This document shows positions 8,852 through 15,903 of a stretch of DNA of 41,388 nucleotides, one piece after another. The position numbers and the translations under genes were made by a program. Every line of letters starts with the position of its first letter. Positions within the stretch are counted from its first letter, which is position 1. The DNA is taken from positions 1-41,388 of the IMG/VR virus record IMGVR_UViG_3300047409_000603. One strand, 5' to 3'. The notes beneath the pieces are model-generated. The model ran no database searches. It saw nothing but the letters and a program-made list of their open reading frames with translations, and had not been told where the DNA came from. Source of the stretch: a virus.

Positions 8852-9550
8852 ATGCCCGATACAGTAGTCTGTGACCTCTCGCACTGGAATTGGATTCCGC
8901 AGTCGCTCAAGCCGGCGGCGGCGAGCGGCGTCCGCGGCATGATCCACAAGGTGACCGAAGGGCCGTCGATGGTCGACGACAAGATGCCCGCCCGGTTCTA
9001 CTTGGCGCGCGATGCCGGCATGTTGGTCGGGGGATACCATTTTCTCAGACCCGGCAACATGCAACAGCAGGCTGATTTCTTCCTCAACCACCTGACCGGC
9101 TACATGGATGACTACACCCTGCTTGCCGCCGACTACGAGGACAGCCGCGTCAGCCTAGCGGACTTGCGGACATGGATAGCCGCGGTCGAGAAGCGGGCTA
9201 AACGCACCGTCGTGCTCTACAGCGGGCATGTGCTCAAGGACGCGCTCAAGGCCGGCCAGGATCCCGGCGACCTGGTCGATCAGCGCTTGTGGTTGGCACA
9301 GTACGGGCCGGCGCCAGAGTTGCCTACGGGATGGTCCGACTGGTGGCTGTGGCAGTGGACCGATCGCGGTACCGTGCCGGGTATTGATCCCCCCGTTGAT
9401 TGCAACGATTTCCCGGGATCAGATGCTGATCTCGTCGCCGAGTGGAGCGGTGGCGATAGCGTCCCGCCGACCCCGTTGCCGCCATCCGATGAGATTGTCG
9501 TGAAGATCACCGTCCCGCCCGGCGTGCGCGTCGAGGTAACGGAGGGCTAA
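8852..9550 (+). CDS. GH25-family lysozyme (endolysin), 232 aa
   Basis: A glycoside hydrolase family 25 muramidase, which cleaves the MurNAc-GlcNAc bond of peptidoglycan. The family pattern is clear: CDLSHWNW at the start (Asp8), GMIHKVTEG (about 29-37), GGYHFLRPG (60-69), the catalytic DYED motif (Asp94 and Glu96 as the DxE pair), and a late WLWQWTDRG followed by DCNDFPG. The remaining ~30 residues form a proline-rich, beta-type tail. There is no signal peptide, so release would need the membrane proteins encoded immediately downstream. It is the likely end-of-cycle lysin, distinct from the virion hydrolase at 2299. Confidence 0.9.
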   Translation: MPDTVVCDLSHWNWIPQSLKPAAASGVRGMIHKVTEGPSMVDDKMPARFYLARDAGMLVGGYHFLRPGNMQQQADFFLNHLTGYMDDYTLLAADYEDSRVSLADLRTWIAAVEKRAKRTVVLYSGHVLKDALKAGQDPGDLVDQRLWLAQYGPAPELPTGWSDWWLWQWTDRGTVPGIDPPVDCNDFPGSDADLVAEWSGGDSVPPTPLPPSDEIVVKITVPPGVRVEVTEG

Positions 9551-9552
9551 CC

Positions 9553-9744
9553 ATGGTCGAGGTCGTCATTAAGGGGCTGATTGCCCTGGTCATACTGGCG
9601 ATATGCGTCTTCCTGATCATCTGGGTGCTCGGTGCGATCGGCATCATCATCCCCGATGTCATTGTAAAGTTGATCTATGTGATAGCGGTCTTGGTCGCGT
9701 TATTGTTTATCTATAGAACCGCTAAGGCCGCCAACCTGTTTTGA
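9553..9744 (+). CDS. Two-helix membrane protein, holin candidate, 63 aa
   Basis: Almost the entire 63-residue protein is hydrophobic, with two transmembrane segments (about 5-32 and 36-56) separated by a short turn (IPDVIVK) and ended by a basic RTAKAAN tail. It starts two bases after the lysozyme stop and overlaps the next gene by four bases. Size, topology and position fit a class II holin or a small spanin-like helper. Homology cannot be judged by eye because such proteins have low complexity. Confidence 0.65.
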   Translation: MVEVVIKGLIALVILAICVFLIIWVLGAIGIIIPDVIVKLIYVIAVLVALLFIYRTAKAANLF

Positions 9745-10007
9745 CCGACCCGCACCATGCGCCGGACTATGAGCCGCCACCAAGCCCCGTCATGCATGAG
9801 CCCACCGACTACCGCGGCCTCATCGCGCTGGTGCTCGCCGTCGCGGTTGGGCTGACGCTAATCATTGGCATTGGTGGCGGGGCGTGGGCCGGCCGCTCGT
9901 TGGGCGACGCCGGCAGCGAGGCGCTGATTGCGCTCGGTGGCGCCATTGTCGGCGCGTTGGCCGCCTACATCGCTGGCCGCGCCGTCAACGGCCACGGCAA
10001 GAGCTAG
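9741..10007 (+). CDS. Second small membrane protein, holin candidate, 88 aa
   Basis: Begins at TTG in a TTGA overlap with the preceding stop. A polar, proline-rich N-terminus (about 25 residues) precedes one strong transmembrane segment (GLIALVLAVAVGLTLIIGIGG) and a second, weaker alanine/glycine-rich one (EALIALGGAIVGALAAYIAG). Together with the 63-residue protein it may form a holin/antiholin pair for the GH25 lysin. Which of the two is the holin cannot be told from sequence. It is the last gene of the rightward late operon. The leftward early operon ends against it with a 150-bp tail-to-tail overlap. Confidence 0.65.
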   Translation: MTDPHHAPDYEPPPSPVMHEPTDYRGLIALVLAVAVGLTLIIGIGGGAWAGRSLGDAGSEALIALGGAIVGALAAYIAGRAVNGHGKS

Positions 10008-10292
10008 CCTCTCGCAGACGGTTCGATGCACCGCCGCAGCCTCCTCCCAAGTGGCGGCGGTTAACCTCATCTTGTCGAGCTCGCCGCCAATCACCATGGT
10101 CTCGAAGATCTGCGGCGGGTCGGCTTCATCGGCAGCGGCGTCAATGCCGAGAAAGATCGTGCTCACCTTGGCGTCGCCGACATAGGTCCAACCTACTCGG
10201 CGAACGGTGTAGTCACAGGCTAACGCCCACTGCACCAAATCCGCGACGCGCACCGGCTCATGCCCCTCGAGCCGATAGTACCGGCTGATCAT
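9858..10292 (-). CDS. Hypothetical protein at the end of the leftward operon, 144 aa
   Basis: The first ~95 residues look like a folded alpha/beta domain (HEPVRVADLVQWALACDYTVRRVGWTYVGDAKVSTIFLGID, then PQIFETMVIGG). The family-like sequence 'TIFLGID.....PP.IFETM.FGG' is familiar from phage and prophage hypothetical proteins, but I cannot assign a function. The last ~50 residues overlap the membrane-protein gene on the opposite strand and look like read-through of low complexity. Its ATG overlaps the upstream stop (ATGA), so it belongs to the leftward operon. Confidence 0.6.
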   Translation of the reverse strand: MISRYYRLEGHEPVRVADLVQWALACDYTVRRVGWTYVGDAKVSTIFLGIDAAADEADPPQIFETMVIGGELDKMRLTAATWEEAAAVHRTVCERLALAVAVDGAASDVGGQRADNGATERNQRLAAGVAQRAAGPRPATNAND

Positions 10293-10489
10293 AGCGGCAG
10301 CCTTTCGGTTGTGTCTTCGGTCTTGCGGTAGTCGTCGGCGATCTCACGCATGATCGCCAGGCGATAGTCGGCCTGTGACTGGAGCATTTTGCCTTCGGCC
10401 ACTAGCCGCGCGAAGACGCGCTTGCGGTAGTTGACCTCCTTCTCGGCCTCGGCCCGTTTTTGGCCGGCGCTGAATGTCATAGCGGGCAT
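10289..10489 (-). CDS. Small helical protein, 66 aa
   Basis: A charged, helical protein (SAGQKRAEAEKEVNYRKRVFARLVAEGKM...) with no recognisable domain. A GGAGG ribosome binding site lies about 6 bases before its ATG. It overlaps its upstream neighbour by 13 bp and its downstream neighbour by 4 bp, so translation is coupled. The composition suggests a cytoplasmic, possibly DNA- or protein-binding helix; function unknown. Confidence 0.6.
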   Translation of the reverse strand: MPAMTFSAGQKRAEAEKEVNYRKRVFARLVAEGKMLQSQADYRLAIMREIADDYRKTEDTTERLPL

Positions 10490-10854
10490 GGCGTCCTCCC
10501 CTTGGCGCCTTTCTTGATCACCGTCCCGTCCTCCTCCCGATAGCTCGCATAGGCTTTTTTGCAGCGCTTGACCGATGGGTCGGGCGGTGTTGCCGGCGGA
10601 GCTTGCACTTTGACCGCAAGCGGCGGTTCGTCGACCAGGATGCAGTGCGCTTCGGCTGCCGCCGCTACTGCCTGCATCAGGTCGTCATCGGCGGTGGCCG
10701 TCTGCACGATCAGCCCGACCTGCTCGGCGAGCGTATGGCAGTCCTGCGGGTCGGCGGCGAGAGCTGGCGAAGCGATGAGGAGAAGCGCGAACCAGCCGTG
10801 AACAGCGTGTGCCGATTTTGTACCGCTTTTGCGCAGCGTTCCTTGCCTGTTCAC
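10477..10854 (-). CDS. Exported cysteine-containing small protein, 125 aa
   Basis: I chose the GTG at 10854: a GAGGGG site lies about 8 bases upstream, and it gives a classic signal peptide with a basic start (MNRQGTLRKSG), a hydrophobic core (WFALLLIASPALA) and an AxA cleavage site. A longer frame starts at 10959 but adds an unlikely extension. The mature protein has four cysteines (DCHTL, AHCILV, RCKKAY, TPCPL) that could form disulfides in the periplasm, and a proline-rich middle. Lying just beyond integrase, it may be expressed in the lysogen. Function unknown. Confidence 0.6.
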   Translation of the reverse strand: MNRQGTLRKSGTKSAHAVHGWFALLLIASPALAADPQDCHTLAEQVGLIVQTATADDDLMQAVAAAAEAHCILVDEPPLAVKVQAPPATPPDPSVKRCKKAYASYREEDGTVIKKGAKGRTPCPL

Positions 10855-10959
10855 GGTCTGAAGCCCCTCAATCTGCACGTTCGCGCTTGCGTTTTTCCTA
10901 GAAAACCCTAGAAACCGTGGTGGGCCACCCCTCCCCACCGAGCGGAGTGGGGTATCCAA
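10855..10959. other. Gap beyond integrase: direct repeat and hairpin, possible attP region
   Basis: This 105-bp gap lies downstream of the integrase stop. It holds two copies of CCTAGAAA at 10897-10904 and 10907-10914, one helical turn apart. A hairpin follows, with CCCCAC at 10933-10938 pairing with GTGGGG at 10947-10952. The hairpin has no T-tract on either strand, so it is not a convincing terminator. Tyrosine-integrase phages often keep attP beside the integrase gene, so this is one candidate site. No tRNA 3' end is recognisable here. Confidence 0.3.
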
Positions 10960-11958
10960 TTAAGCTGTTGATTTCCAAGGCTTATTACCTATTGCCGCCG
11001 ATCCCTGCGTGGGATTTGCTGCAACTAATCGATCAGTCAACGTCTTGTCATCGGATGCGTGGCCATATGTGGCGAAGACATGGGCCGGGCTTTTCCAACC
11101 GCCCAGCTTCGCCACCGTCACAATGTCCACTCCCGCCTGAAGCAGCGACGTCGCGAACCCATGCCGGCAAGCGTGGAAGCGGAGCGGCTTGATGCCAGCG
11201 CGCTTGCAGGCGGCCAACCACGGCGGCTTGGCCGTGTCGCGGCTGCTGTAGCGGAAGACCTTGCCCTCACGGTTACCGGAGACGTTTGCCAGAGCTGCTA
11301 TCAATGCCGGCGGCAGATGGGCTCTCCGCTCCGCGCCGATCTTGGTCTGCCGGATCAGGGCTTGCGCTGCGCCAAAGTCCACGTCCGTCCACATCAAACC
11401 CAAGGATTCCGAGATTCTTGCGCCCGTCAGAAACATAAAAGCCGCGAGTGCCCCCAGATGAGGCGAAGACGCGGACTGAAAGGCCGTTATCCAGCTCCAC
11501 GTAACGGGTTCTTTCTCTGTCTTCACCACCGGGTATCGCTTCACGCTGATCTTTGGACATAGCCCTTGCTCCGCGGCATGGTTGATTATGGCTTGGGTCG
11601 GGACGATCACTTGTCGGTTCCAAGTAGCGCCGCCAGCAAAAGGATATAGCTCAGGGCAAGAGCTCCTAATGCGACCGCCGTTAATGTCTCTGACGGGCGT
11701 GTCTCGCCAATAATCCTCGATGCGACCGAGAAAACGAGCGGGCTTGTCGATACTGCGATAAAGGATAGCAGCTTGCGCAAAGGTCAGGACCGCCGCGGGT
11801 CCATCGAGACGACGTTGCCATGCTTTGGCTTCTTCTTCGGCCGCAATGCGTTGGGCGATTGCCTTGTCCTGAGAGCCTGTAGAGCGGCATACCCGCCGCT
11901 TGGCAACCGTACCTCGGTACCACCACCACTTGCCTCGCTTGAAAATTCGGTAGGGCAT
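10960..11958 (-). CDS. int: Tyrosine-type site-specific integrase, 332 aa
   Basis: A phage integrase that would insert and excise the genome at att sites. The catalytic set is visible: Arg181 (TGARISESL), His262-x-x-Arg265 (HACRHGFAT), Trp288 in the third-histidine position (LGGWKS) and the nucleophile Tyr298 (ATYGH). The N-terminal 150 residues include a basic, tryptophan-rich arm (IFKRGKWWWYRG) and the SAM-like core-binding region. The ATG at 11958 has a GGAGG site 10 bases upstream; an in-frame upstream extension lacks these features. Its 5' end overlaps the excisionase-like gene by 175 bp in another frame. Its presence makes this a temperate phage. Confidence 0.93.
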   Translation of the reverse strand: MPYRIFKRGKWWWYRGTVAKRRVCRSTGSQDKAIAQRIAAEEEAKAWQRRLDGPAAVLTFAQAAILYRSIDKPARFLGRIEDYWRDTPVRDINGGRIRSSCPELYPFAGGATWNRQVIVPTQAIINHAAEQGLCPKISVKRYPVVKTEKEPVTWSWITAFQSASSPHLGALAAFMFLTGARISESLGLMWTDVDFGAAQALIRQTKIGAERRAHLPPALIAALANVSGNREGKVFRYSSRDTAKPPWLAACKRAGIKPLRFHACRHGFATSLLQAGVDIVTVAKLGGWKSPAHVFATYGHASDDKTLTDRLVAANPTQGSAAIGNKPWKSTA

Positions 11959-12125
11959 GGGCGTAGGGCCTCCACCAGCCGGGCAATATCGTCCTCGCTC
12001 ATTCGCATCGCCTTGCCGGCGATCATGCAAGCGCGGTGCTTCCTAGCTTCGCGCCGAATGGTCCGTTCAGGCAAGTTGAGCCGGGCGGCGACCTCGGCTG
12101 GCGTGAGGAAGGCGGCGCTGCTCAT
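11784..12125 (-). CDS. Excisionase-like helix-turn-helix protein, 113 aa
   Basis: The first 55 residues are a MerR/AlpA-type winged helix-turn-helix of the excisionase family (FLTPAEVAARLNLPERTIRREARKH, then SEDDIARLVEAL). Such proteins bend att DNA or regulate integrase. The C-terminal 55 residues are low complexity and basic, and they overlap the integrase start. Its position just ahead of integrase in the same operon supports an Xis role. The start ATG overlaps the upstream stop (ATGA). Confidence 0.75.
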   Translation of the reverse strand: MSSAAFLTPAEVAARLNLPERTIRREARKHRACMIAGKAMRMSEDDIARLVEALRPCPTEFSSEASGGGTEVRLPSGGYAALQALRTRQSPNALRPKKKPKHGNVVSMDPRRS

Positions 12126-12553
12126 CTGAGGGCCTCGGCCATTGCTTGAATGGCAGCGCGAGCGTCGGCCATGAGGCGCGCATGGACATGCGGCTTCATC
12201 GCCTCGACCTCGGTAAACTCCAATAGGGTCTGCCCATCGTCGCCGACGCAGAGTGGATTGCTGCCATACAGTGCCTCTGCAACTCGGGTCGTAAGCTCGG
12301 TATCCTGTGGATCGACCAGAAGTTGACCGATCGAGTGTCGCAGCTCGTCCTCAATGAGAGCGATTTGATCGGGAATGGCACGGAGATCGTCGAGCAGCTT
12401 TTCAACTCGCTCCACTTCCTCGCTTACCGGCTTCGACGGCGCAGACAGCCTCGCGACTTCGGCCCGAAGAAAGCGGTTACCCTCCTCGTACTCTTTGCAT
12501 TGCGCATCGCAGTGGGCCAGCTTCTGCTCGGCGTCAGCAATGGGGGAGTTCAT
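12122..12553 (-). CDS. Coiled-coil protein of the recombination operon, 143 aa
   Basis: The N-terminal 80 residues are strongly helical and charged (AEQKLAHCDAQCKEYEEGNRFLRAE..., VERVEKLLDDLRAI) and predict a coiled coil. A smaller acidic C-terminal part follows. No family recognised. It is coupled by 4-bp overlaps to ninB upstream and the excisionase-like gene downstream, so it is expressed with the recombination functions and may be an accessory factor. Confidence 0.6.
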   Translation of the reverse strand: MNSPIADAEQKLAHCDAQCKEYEEGNRFLRAEVARLSAPSKPVSEEVERVEKLLDDLRAIPDQIALIEDELRHSIGQLLVDPQDTELTTRVAEALYGSNPLCVGDDGQTLLEFTEVEAMKPHVHARLMADARAAIQAMAEALR

Positions 12554-12960
12554 GCTACCGCTCTTTCCGCCGGCGCATCCGGCTCGTGGAAGGTGACTTG
12601 GTGCTCAGCCCCCCATGCGAGGATAAACTCGATCAATTCGGTCATTTCAGCCTTAGACAGGTCGGATGAGCGCTGTCCCCACGGGATGAAGGTCGATCCG
12701 TCCAGGCTCGGCAAGAACTGCACCTTATTCCCGCATGCGGCCATGAAGAGCACCTTCCATTGATCCGGCGTGTAGCGCTTGCCCATGTGGGTTGCCTGGG
12801 TCGCCACGTCGGTGAGACAGGCCCACATGCGCGAATTTTGGTCGAGGGTTCGCTTGACGGCCTTGAACTCAACAGTCGTTCCCCAAGGAGCCTTCTGAGC
12901 CCACGAGGCTATGCGGTCCCGATCGGCCGCAGTGTTGATGACGACGAGGGCTCGACTCAT
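12550..12960 (-). CDS. ninB: NinB-like recombination protein, 136 aa
   Basis: The sequence follows the lambda NinB (Orf) family: KRTLDQNSRMWACLTDVATQ, RYTPDQWKVLFMAACG, FLPSLDGSTFIPWGQRSSDLSKAEMTELIEFILAWGAEHQV. NinB binds single-stranded DNA and acts as a recombination mediator with the phage annealing protein, in a RecFOR-like role. An AGGAGG site sits 5 bases before the ATG. It lies immediately downstream of the exonuclease and annealing genes, forming a complete Red-like module. The protein is close to the usual family length. Confidence 0.88.
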   Translation of the reverse strand: MSRALVVINTAADRDRIASWAQKAPWGTTVEFKAVKRTLDQNSRMWACLTDVATQATHMGKRYTPDQWKVLFMAACGNKVQFLPSLDGSTFIPWGQRSSDLSKAEMTELIEFILAWGAEHQVTFHEPDAPAERAVA

Positions 12961-13586
12961 GCCGCCTCCTGCTGCGGATAGGCCTTGGCCAGATCGGCAA
13001 GTTTGGCCTCGACCTCAACGAGAAAGATCATCACCTCCTTCTCGAGCGCGGCGATCTGCTCCTCGTCACGATGTATGCGTTTGACGAATAGCTGCATGTG
13101 CTCGGGGAGCCTTGGATCATAGCTCACGTAGTCGCACCAACTCCTGCCCGTACACGCCATCTGAAACATCATCTGCGTGATGTATTTTCCATCGGGTGCG
13201 CGGCGCAGCAGAGTATCAATGTGGTTTGCCGTAAGCGGGCATTTGATTTCAACGAGGCCATCTTCGCCAACCAGACCATCGGGCGAAGCGCCAGCCATGG
13301 CGATCGTCGGATGAGCAACAAAGCCAACCTCAGTCACCTCGACGTCCTGCCAAAACTGGTATGCCGTGCGGGCTTGAGGCTCCATCTCAATGCCGCGCTG
13401 CATGGCGGCGTTGGTGTAGCTGTCCTGGGGCTCGCCGGTCAGACGCTCGACGATGAGCTGCGCGGCGTAGTTTGCCCGCGAGCTCCCCCACCCGGATTTG
13501 ATGCGGGCAACCACGTCGGCGACGCGCGAGGCGGTTACCTTGCCGAGCCTGTCCTGCCGCCATGCGTCGGTGCCTTGCTCGCTCAT
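12957..13586 (-). CDS. Lambda-Exo/YqaJ-family 5'-3' exonuclease, 209 aa
   Basis: A YqaJ-type viral recombinase nuclease that resects DNA ends for annealing. Motifs: TASRVADVVARIKSG near the N-terminus, RGIEMEPQARTAY (about 64-75), and the catalytic core AGASPDGLVGEDGLVEIKCP with Asp103, Glu113 and Lys115 forming the D-(E)xK site. The glutamine near QMMFQMACTG is also typical. Its start overlaps the ERF stop by four bases. Length is normal for lambda Exo relatives. Confidence 0.92.
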   Translation of the reverse strand: MSEQGTDAWRQDRLGKVTASRVADVVARIKSGWGSSRANYAAQLIVERLTGEPQDSYTNAAMQRGIEMEPQARTAYQFWQDVEVTEVGFVAHPTIAMAGASPDGLVGEDGLVEIKCPLTANHIDTLLRRAPDGKYITQMMFQMACTGRSWCDYVSYDPRLPEHMQLFVKRIHRDEEQIAALEKEVMIFLVEVEAKLADLAKAYPQQEAA

Positions 13587-14362
13587 TGGGGCACCCTGTT
13601 ACGTTGCCTGTCGGCGGCTTTCCGATTAAGGGCGCGCACGGCCTCATCAAATTTGCTGGCGGGCAGATCCGCTAGGTCTGTGATGCTGAAAAGCTTCAGG
13701 AAACGTGGCAAGTCGGAGTCGGTGTCGATGATCTTCCGCTGCAACTCGGCGATCTGCGCTTCACTGATGGTTCCGTTGTCGGAGCCGTTGCTGCTCTTGC
13801 CATCATCGTCGGCGCTGACAGCGAGGCCAAGCGCCGCCTTGAGCGTATAGCGCTGCAGGTAAGTGACGGTGGACCCTAGCGACTGAAGCGGGTTCTTCTT
13901 GCCACTGTCGTCGCGGGGGCCGGGCAGGCTGTTCTCCTCGCTATGTCCGTCGCGGTGCGAAAGAATGCACGTCACATAGACCGGCGCGTTAAGTTCGGCC
14001 GCAGTGCGGAAGCGATAGCTGAGGCCGTACTTGCCAAGAATCGGGTCGATGGTTCGGGCGATTTCGGCAAGATCTTCGTGGCGGTAGGATTTCTGTCCGC
14101 CGCCGGTCATTTCGAAACGGACCTCGCGGTTTTTGTAGATAGGCGGGATTTCCCCGCGTGCTTGGGCGATGGCGGCGTCGAAGGCTTTGCGGGCCTGGTT
14201 TGCTTCCCAGCGCTCTGATAATCCCATGAGCTTCTCGAGAAGCTCAATGTTGGCGCCCTTGTCGAGGGCGCGGCTGAGCATGTCCATCGGCGTGATGGAT
14301 GCCGCCATGTTCTCGGACTGCGCCGGTACCGTAATGGCCGTTTCAGTTTCTGCGTTACTCAT
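13583..14362 (-). CDS. erf: ERF-family single-strand annealing protein, 259 aa
   Basis: An ERF superfamily annealing recombinase. The recognisable core runs from about residue 45 to 180: KAFDAAIAQARGEIPPIYKN, YRHEDLAEIARTIDPILGKYGLSYRF, a central ILSHRDGHSE, and the near-invariant GSTVTYLQRYTLKAALGLAV. A low-complexity, DNA-polymerase-tail-like C-terminus follows. I preferred ATG 14362 over an in-frame TTG at 14380 because the ATG overlaps the upstream stop as ATGA, the rule in this operon. It would partner with the exonuclease and NinB in circularisation and recombination. Confidence 0.9.
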   Translation of the reverse strand: MSNAETETAITVPAQSENMAASITPMDMLSRALDKGANIELLEKLMGLSERWEANQARKAFDAAIAQARGEIPPIYKNREVRFEMTGGGQKSYRHEDLAEIARTIDPILGKYGLSYRFRTAAELNAPVYVTCILSHRDGHSEENSLPGPRDDSGKKNPLQSLGSTVTYLQRYTLKAALGLAVSADDDGKSSNGSDNGTISEAQIAELQRKIIDTDSDLPRFLKLFSITDLADLPASKFDEAVRALNRKAADRQRNRVPQ

Positions 14363-14571
14363 GGTGTTTTCTGGTCCCAAAATTTCAGTCGTGAGATTTC
14401 TCGTTTGAGGTATGCGATTTCATCCAGTCGGAGCTTTTCCATCGCCTTGAAATGCCGCCTCTGTGCCTCGATGACGCGGTCGGCCTGAGTTTCGTACCGG
14501 GTCCAATCGTGCCAGCGGCGCCAGTAGGCGCGGGCGCGCATGTTCTGCCAGTAGCGCCAAGCGCCTTTCAT
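14359..14571 (-). CDS. Small tryptophan-rich basic helical protein, 70 aa
   Basis: Starts MKGAWRYWQNMRARAYWRRWHDWTRYE and continues as a charged helix. A GGAAAG-type site lies about 7 bases upstream, and both ends overlap neighbours as ATGA. This bracketing is the main support for a real gene. The Trp/Arg-rich start is unusual and may contact nucleic acid or membrane; no family recognised. Confidence 0.6.
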   Translation of the reverse strand: MKGAWRYWQNMRARAYWRRWHDWTRYETQADRVIEAQRRHFKAMEKLRLDEIAYLKREISRLKFWDQKTP

Positions 14572-14762
14572 CGATCGCTTTCCGGAACTTCGATATCCCA
14601 GCCTTCCTCGCGATCCTCGCCGGTGCCGGAACAAACCGGGCAGACGATGTAGCGGTAGTCGACCTCGATCTTGCCGCGCCCGTTGCAATGCCGGCAGGCG
14701 GGCTTGCTGTCGTCGGGCTCCGCGTCGCGCGGATCAGTCGTGAGCCAGTGGTCATAGCTCAT
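14568..14762 (-). CDS. Zinc-ribbon protein with DnaJ-type CxxCxGxG motifs, 64 aa
   Basis: Two cysteine pairs, CRHCNGRGK (about 23-31) and CPVCSGTGE (about 41-49), form a DnaJ-central-domain-like zinc-binding ribbon. The rest is acidic and probably flexible. Such small proteins are common in phage early operons as nucleic-acid or chaperone-like factors. Coupled by ATGA overlaps on both sides. Confidence 0.7.
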   Translation of the reverse strand: MSYDHWLTTDPRDAEPDDSKPACRHCNGRGKIEVDYRYIVCPVCSGTGEDREEGWDIEVPESDR

Positions 14763-15046
14763 GACACGGTCGCCGGTTTGCTGGTGGCGCGAGCCCGCTC
14801 GTAAGCATCGATGGCCGCGGCAACCTGCTGCACCGCCTGGCGCGCATACGCCAATTGATAGCCGGCTAACCTTTCCTGCCGGATGCTGCGGTCACTGATG
14901 CCGCCGGCCAGCTTGAGCAACTTGGTGCCGGTGATTTCGAGTGCGACTCCCAGATCGACGGCGGCATCTGAGTGAGCATCGAGGCCGGCGGCGTCATCCA
15001 TATGAAGGGAGGCGAGCAGGGCGGCGCGTAAGGTCGAGGCAGTCAT
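14759..15046 (-). CDS. Helical protein of the leftward operon, 95 aa
   Basis: An alanine-rich, mainly helical protein (ALEITGTKLLKLAGGISDRSIRQERLAGYQLAYARQAVQQVAAAID). A GGAG site lies about 9 bases before the ATG, and the stop overlaps the zinc-ribbon start. No domain recognised. Confidence 0.6.
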   Translation of the reverse strand: MTASTLRAALLASLHMDDAAGLDAHSDAAVDLGVALEITGTKLLKLAGGISDRSIRQERLAGYQLAYARQAVQQVAAAIDAYERARATSKPATVS

Positions 15047-15127
15047 TGGTGGTTTGCTCCATCAGTTCTGCCGGGATGGCATCGGAGAAGGGGCGTCCGC
15101 ATACGCCGCCTCCCCGGGCCATCGCGA

Positions 15128-15289
15128 CTAGTTGCAGTACGAGAAGTTGCCAATGCGCTGGCAGGTGATGCTCGGCCCGCCATCGACGCTGCAGTAGGTA
15201 AAGTTACCGATGCGCTGGCAGGTAGAACCGGCCATTGCCGACGATGCGGCCAGTGCCAGAACGGCGAGGGTTGCGAGGATAAGCTTCAT
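15128..15289 (-). CDS. Secreted small protein with duplicated cysteine motif, 53 aa
   Basis: A signal peptide (MKLILATLAVLALAASSAMA) would release a mature peptide of about 33 residues made of two copies of TCQRIGNF[T/S]YC joined by a short SVDGGPSI linker. The four cysteines suggest disulfides in the periplasm. I chose the ATG at 15289 because GGAG lies 8 bases upstream; a longer frame to 15361 adds an implausible start. The rest of the operon is cytoplasmic apart from the neighbour at 15550, so these two may act together on the envelope. Confidence 0.7.
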   Translation of the reverse strand: MKLILATLAVLALAASSAMAGSTCQRIGNFTYCSVDGGPSITCQRIGNFSYCN

Positions 15290-15328
15290 TTCATCTGCTC
15301 CATTGTGATGCCGGGGTTGGCATCGGGC

Positions 15329-15350
15329 AGAGCACTCAGTGGAGTGCTCT
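15329..15350. promoter_or_regulatory. Perfect 9-bp hairpin ahead of the secreted-peptide gene
   Basis: AGAGCACTC at 15329-15337 pairs perfectly with GAGTGCTCT at 15342-15350 around a 4-base loop. On the leftward transcript it falls between two genes, 12 bases after one stop and about 40 bases before the next RBS. There is no U-tract, so an attenuator, RNA-processing or stability element is more likely than a simple terminator. Confidence 0.5.
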
Positions 15351-15361
15351 AACCGAACCAA

Positions 15362-15553
15362 TCAGTCGCGGGTTTCAAGGTCAGTGGCTTTGGCGATGTC
15401 GTCGCTCGCCTTACGGCCAGCGGCATAACCTTCGTCGTAGGCCTGGTTGATATCGGCCGGCCACATTGGCCAGACGCCGGCGCTCATGCCGTCGTAGGCC
15501 TCCTCATAGCCGAGCACGTAGGCGTCCTTCGGGGAGCGGGGCCGGATCGTCAT
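15362..15553 (-). CDS. Small hypothetical protein, 63 aa
   Basis: MTIRPRSPKDAYVLGYEEAYDGMSAG... ending in a charged helix. The motif DAYxxGYEEAY...QAYDEGYAAGRKA contains two GY[EA]-type half repeats, which resemble 'AYxxGxxAG' phage proteins of unknown role. The ATG overlaps the upstream stop (ATGA). Confidence 0.6.
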   Translation of the reverse strand: MTIRPRSPKDAYVLGYEEAYDGMSAGVWPMWPADINQAYDEGYAAGRKASDDIAKATDLETRD

Positions 15554-15903
15554 GGCTGCATCACCGCATGGTGCATGCCGGCGCAATGGGCGCGCTCGTG
15601 GCGATCGACGATGGCCGTCTGCGCGTCGGTCAGGCCATTGGCGATGTAGATGAAGCAGGTGTCGTTCTTCGTGAAGGCGCAGCCCCAATAGCGCAGACGC
15701 TCTGTCGGCTGCAGGCTGCACCAAGCGGGGATATCGTTGATGTCAACGAACTGTTCCCAGACCGGGTGAAGCGGCTTGGCCTTGCGCCATTGCGGCGTCA
15801 GTTGATCGCTGAAGACCTCATCCTTGCCGGGCAGGGTCTGCCAGGCGTGGGCGGGGAGGGCGACGGCGATGAGCGCCGCGGCGAGCAGGAGGCGGCGGAT
15901 CAT
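15550..15903 (-). CDS. Exported protein with HExxHxxGxxH metalloprotease-like motif, 117 aa
   Basis: A signal peptide (MIRRLLLAAALIAVALPAHA) precedes a mature domain of about 97 residues. Near the C-terminus it reads HERAHCAGMHH, an exact HExxHxxGxxH zinc-binding signature as in metzincins. Cysteines at WCSL, WGCAF, DTCF and AHCAG may add disulfides. The protein is much smaller than any classical metzincin, so it could be a minimal peptidase or a fold that kept the site. Similar short phage and plasmid proteins with a 'HE.AHC.GW..H' end are familiar to me but have no known function. Starts in an ATGA overlap. Confidence 0.7.
   Translation of the reverse strand: MIRRLLLAAALIAVALPAHAWQTLPGKDEVFSDQLTPQWRKAKPLHPVWEQFVDINDIPAWCSLQPTERLRYWGCAFTKNDTCFIYIANGLTDAQTAIVDRHERAHCAGMHHAVMQP

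Noticed and set aside
10933-10952. Hairpin near integrase as a Rho-independent terminator
   Set aside because: No T-tract follows it on either strand; retained only as part of the possible attP region.
12323-12763. Rightward open frames across the leftward recombination operon
   Set aside because: They lie opposite genes with clear family signatures (NinB, Exo, ERF) and have no ribosome binding sites.
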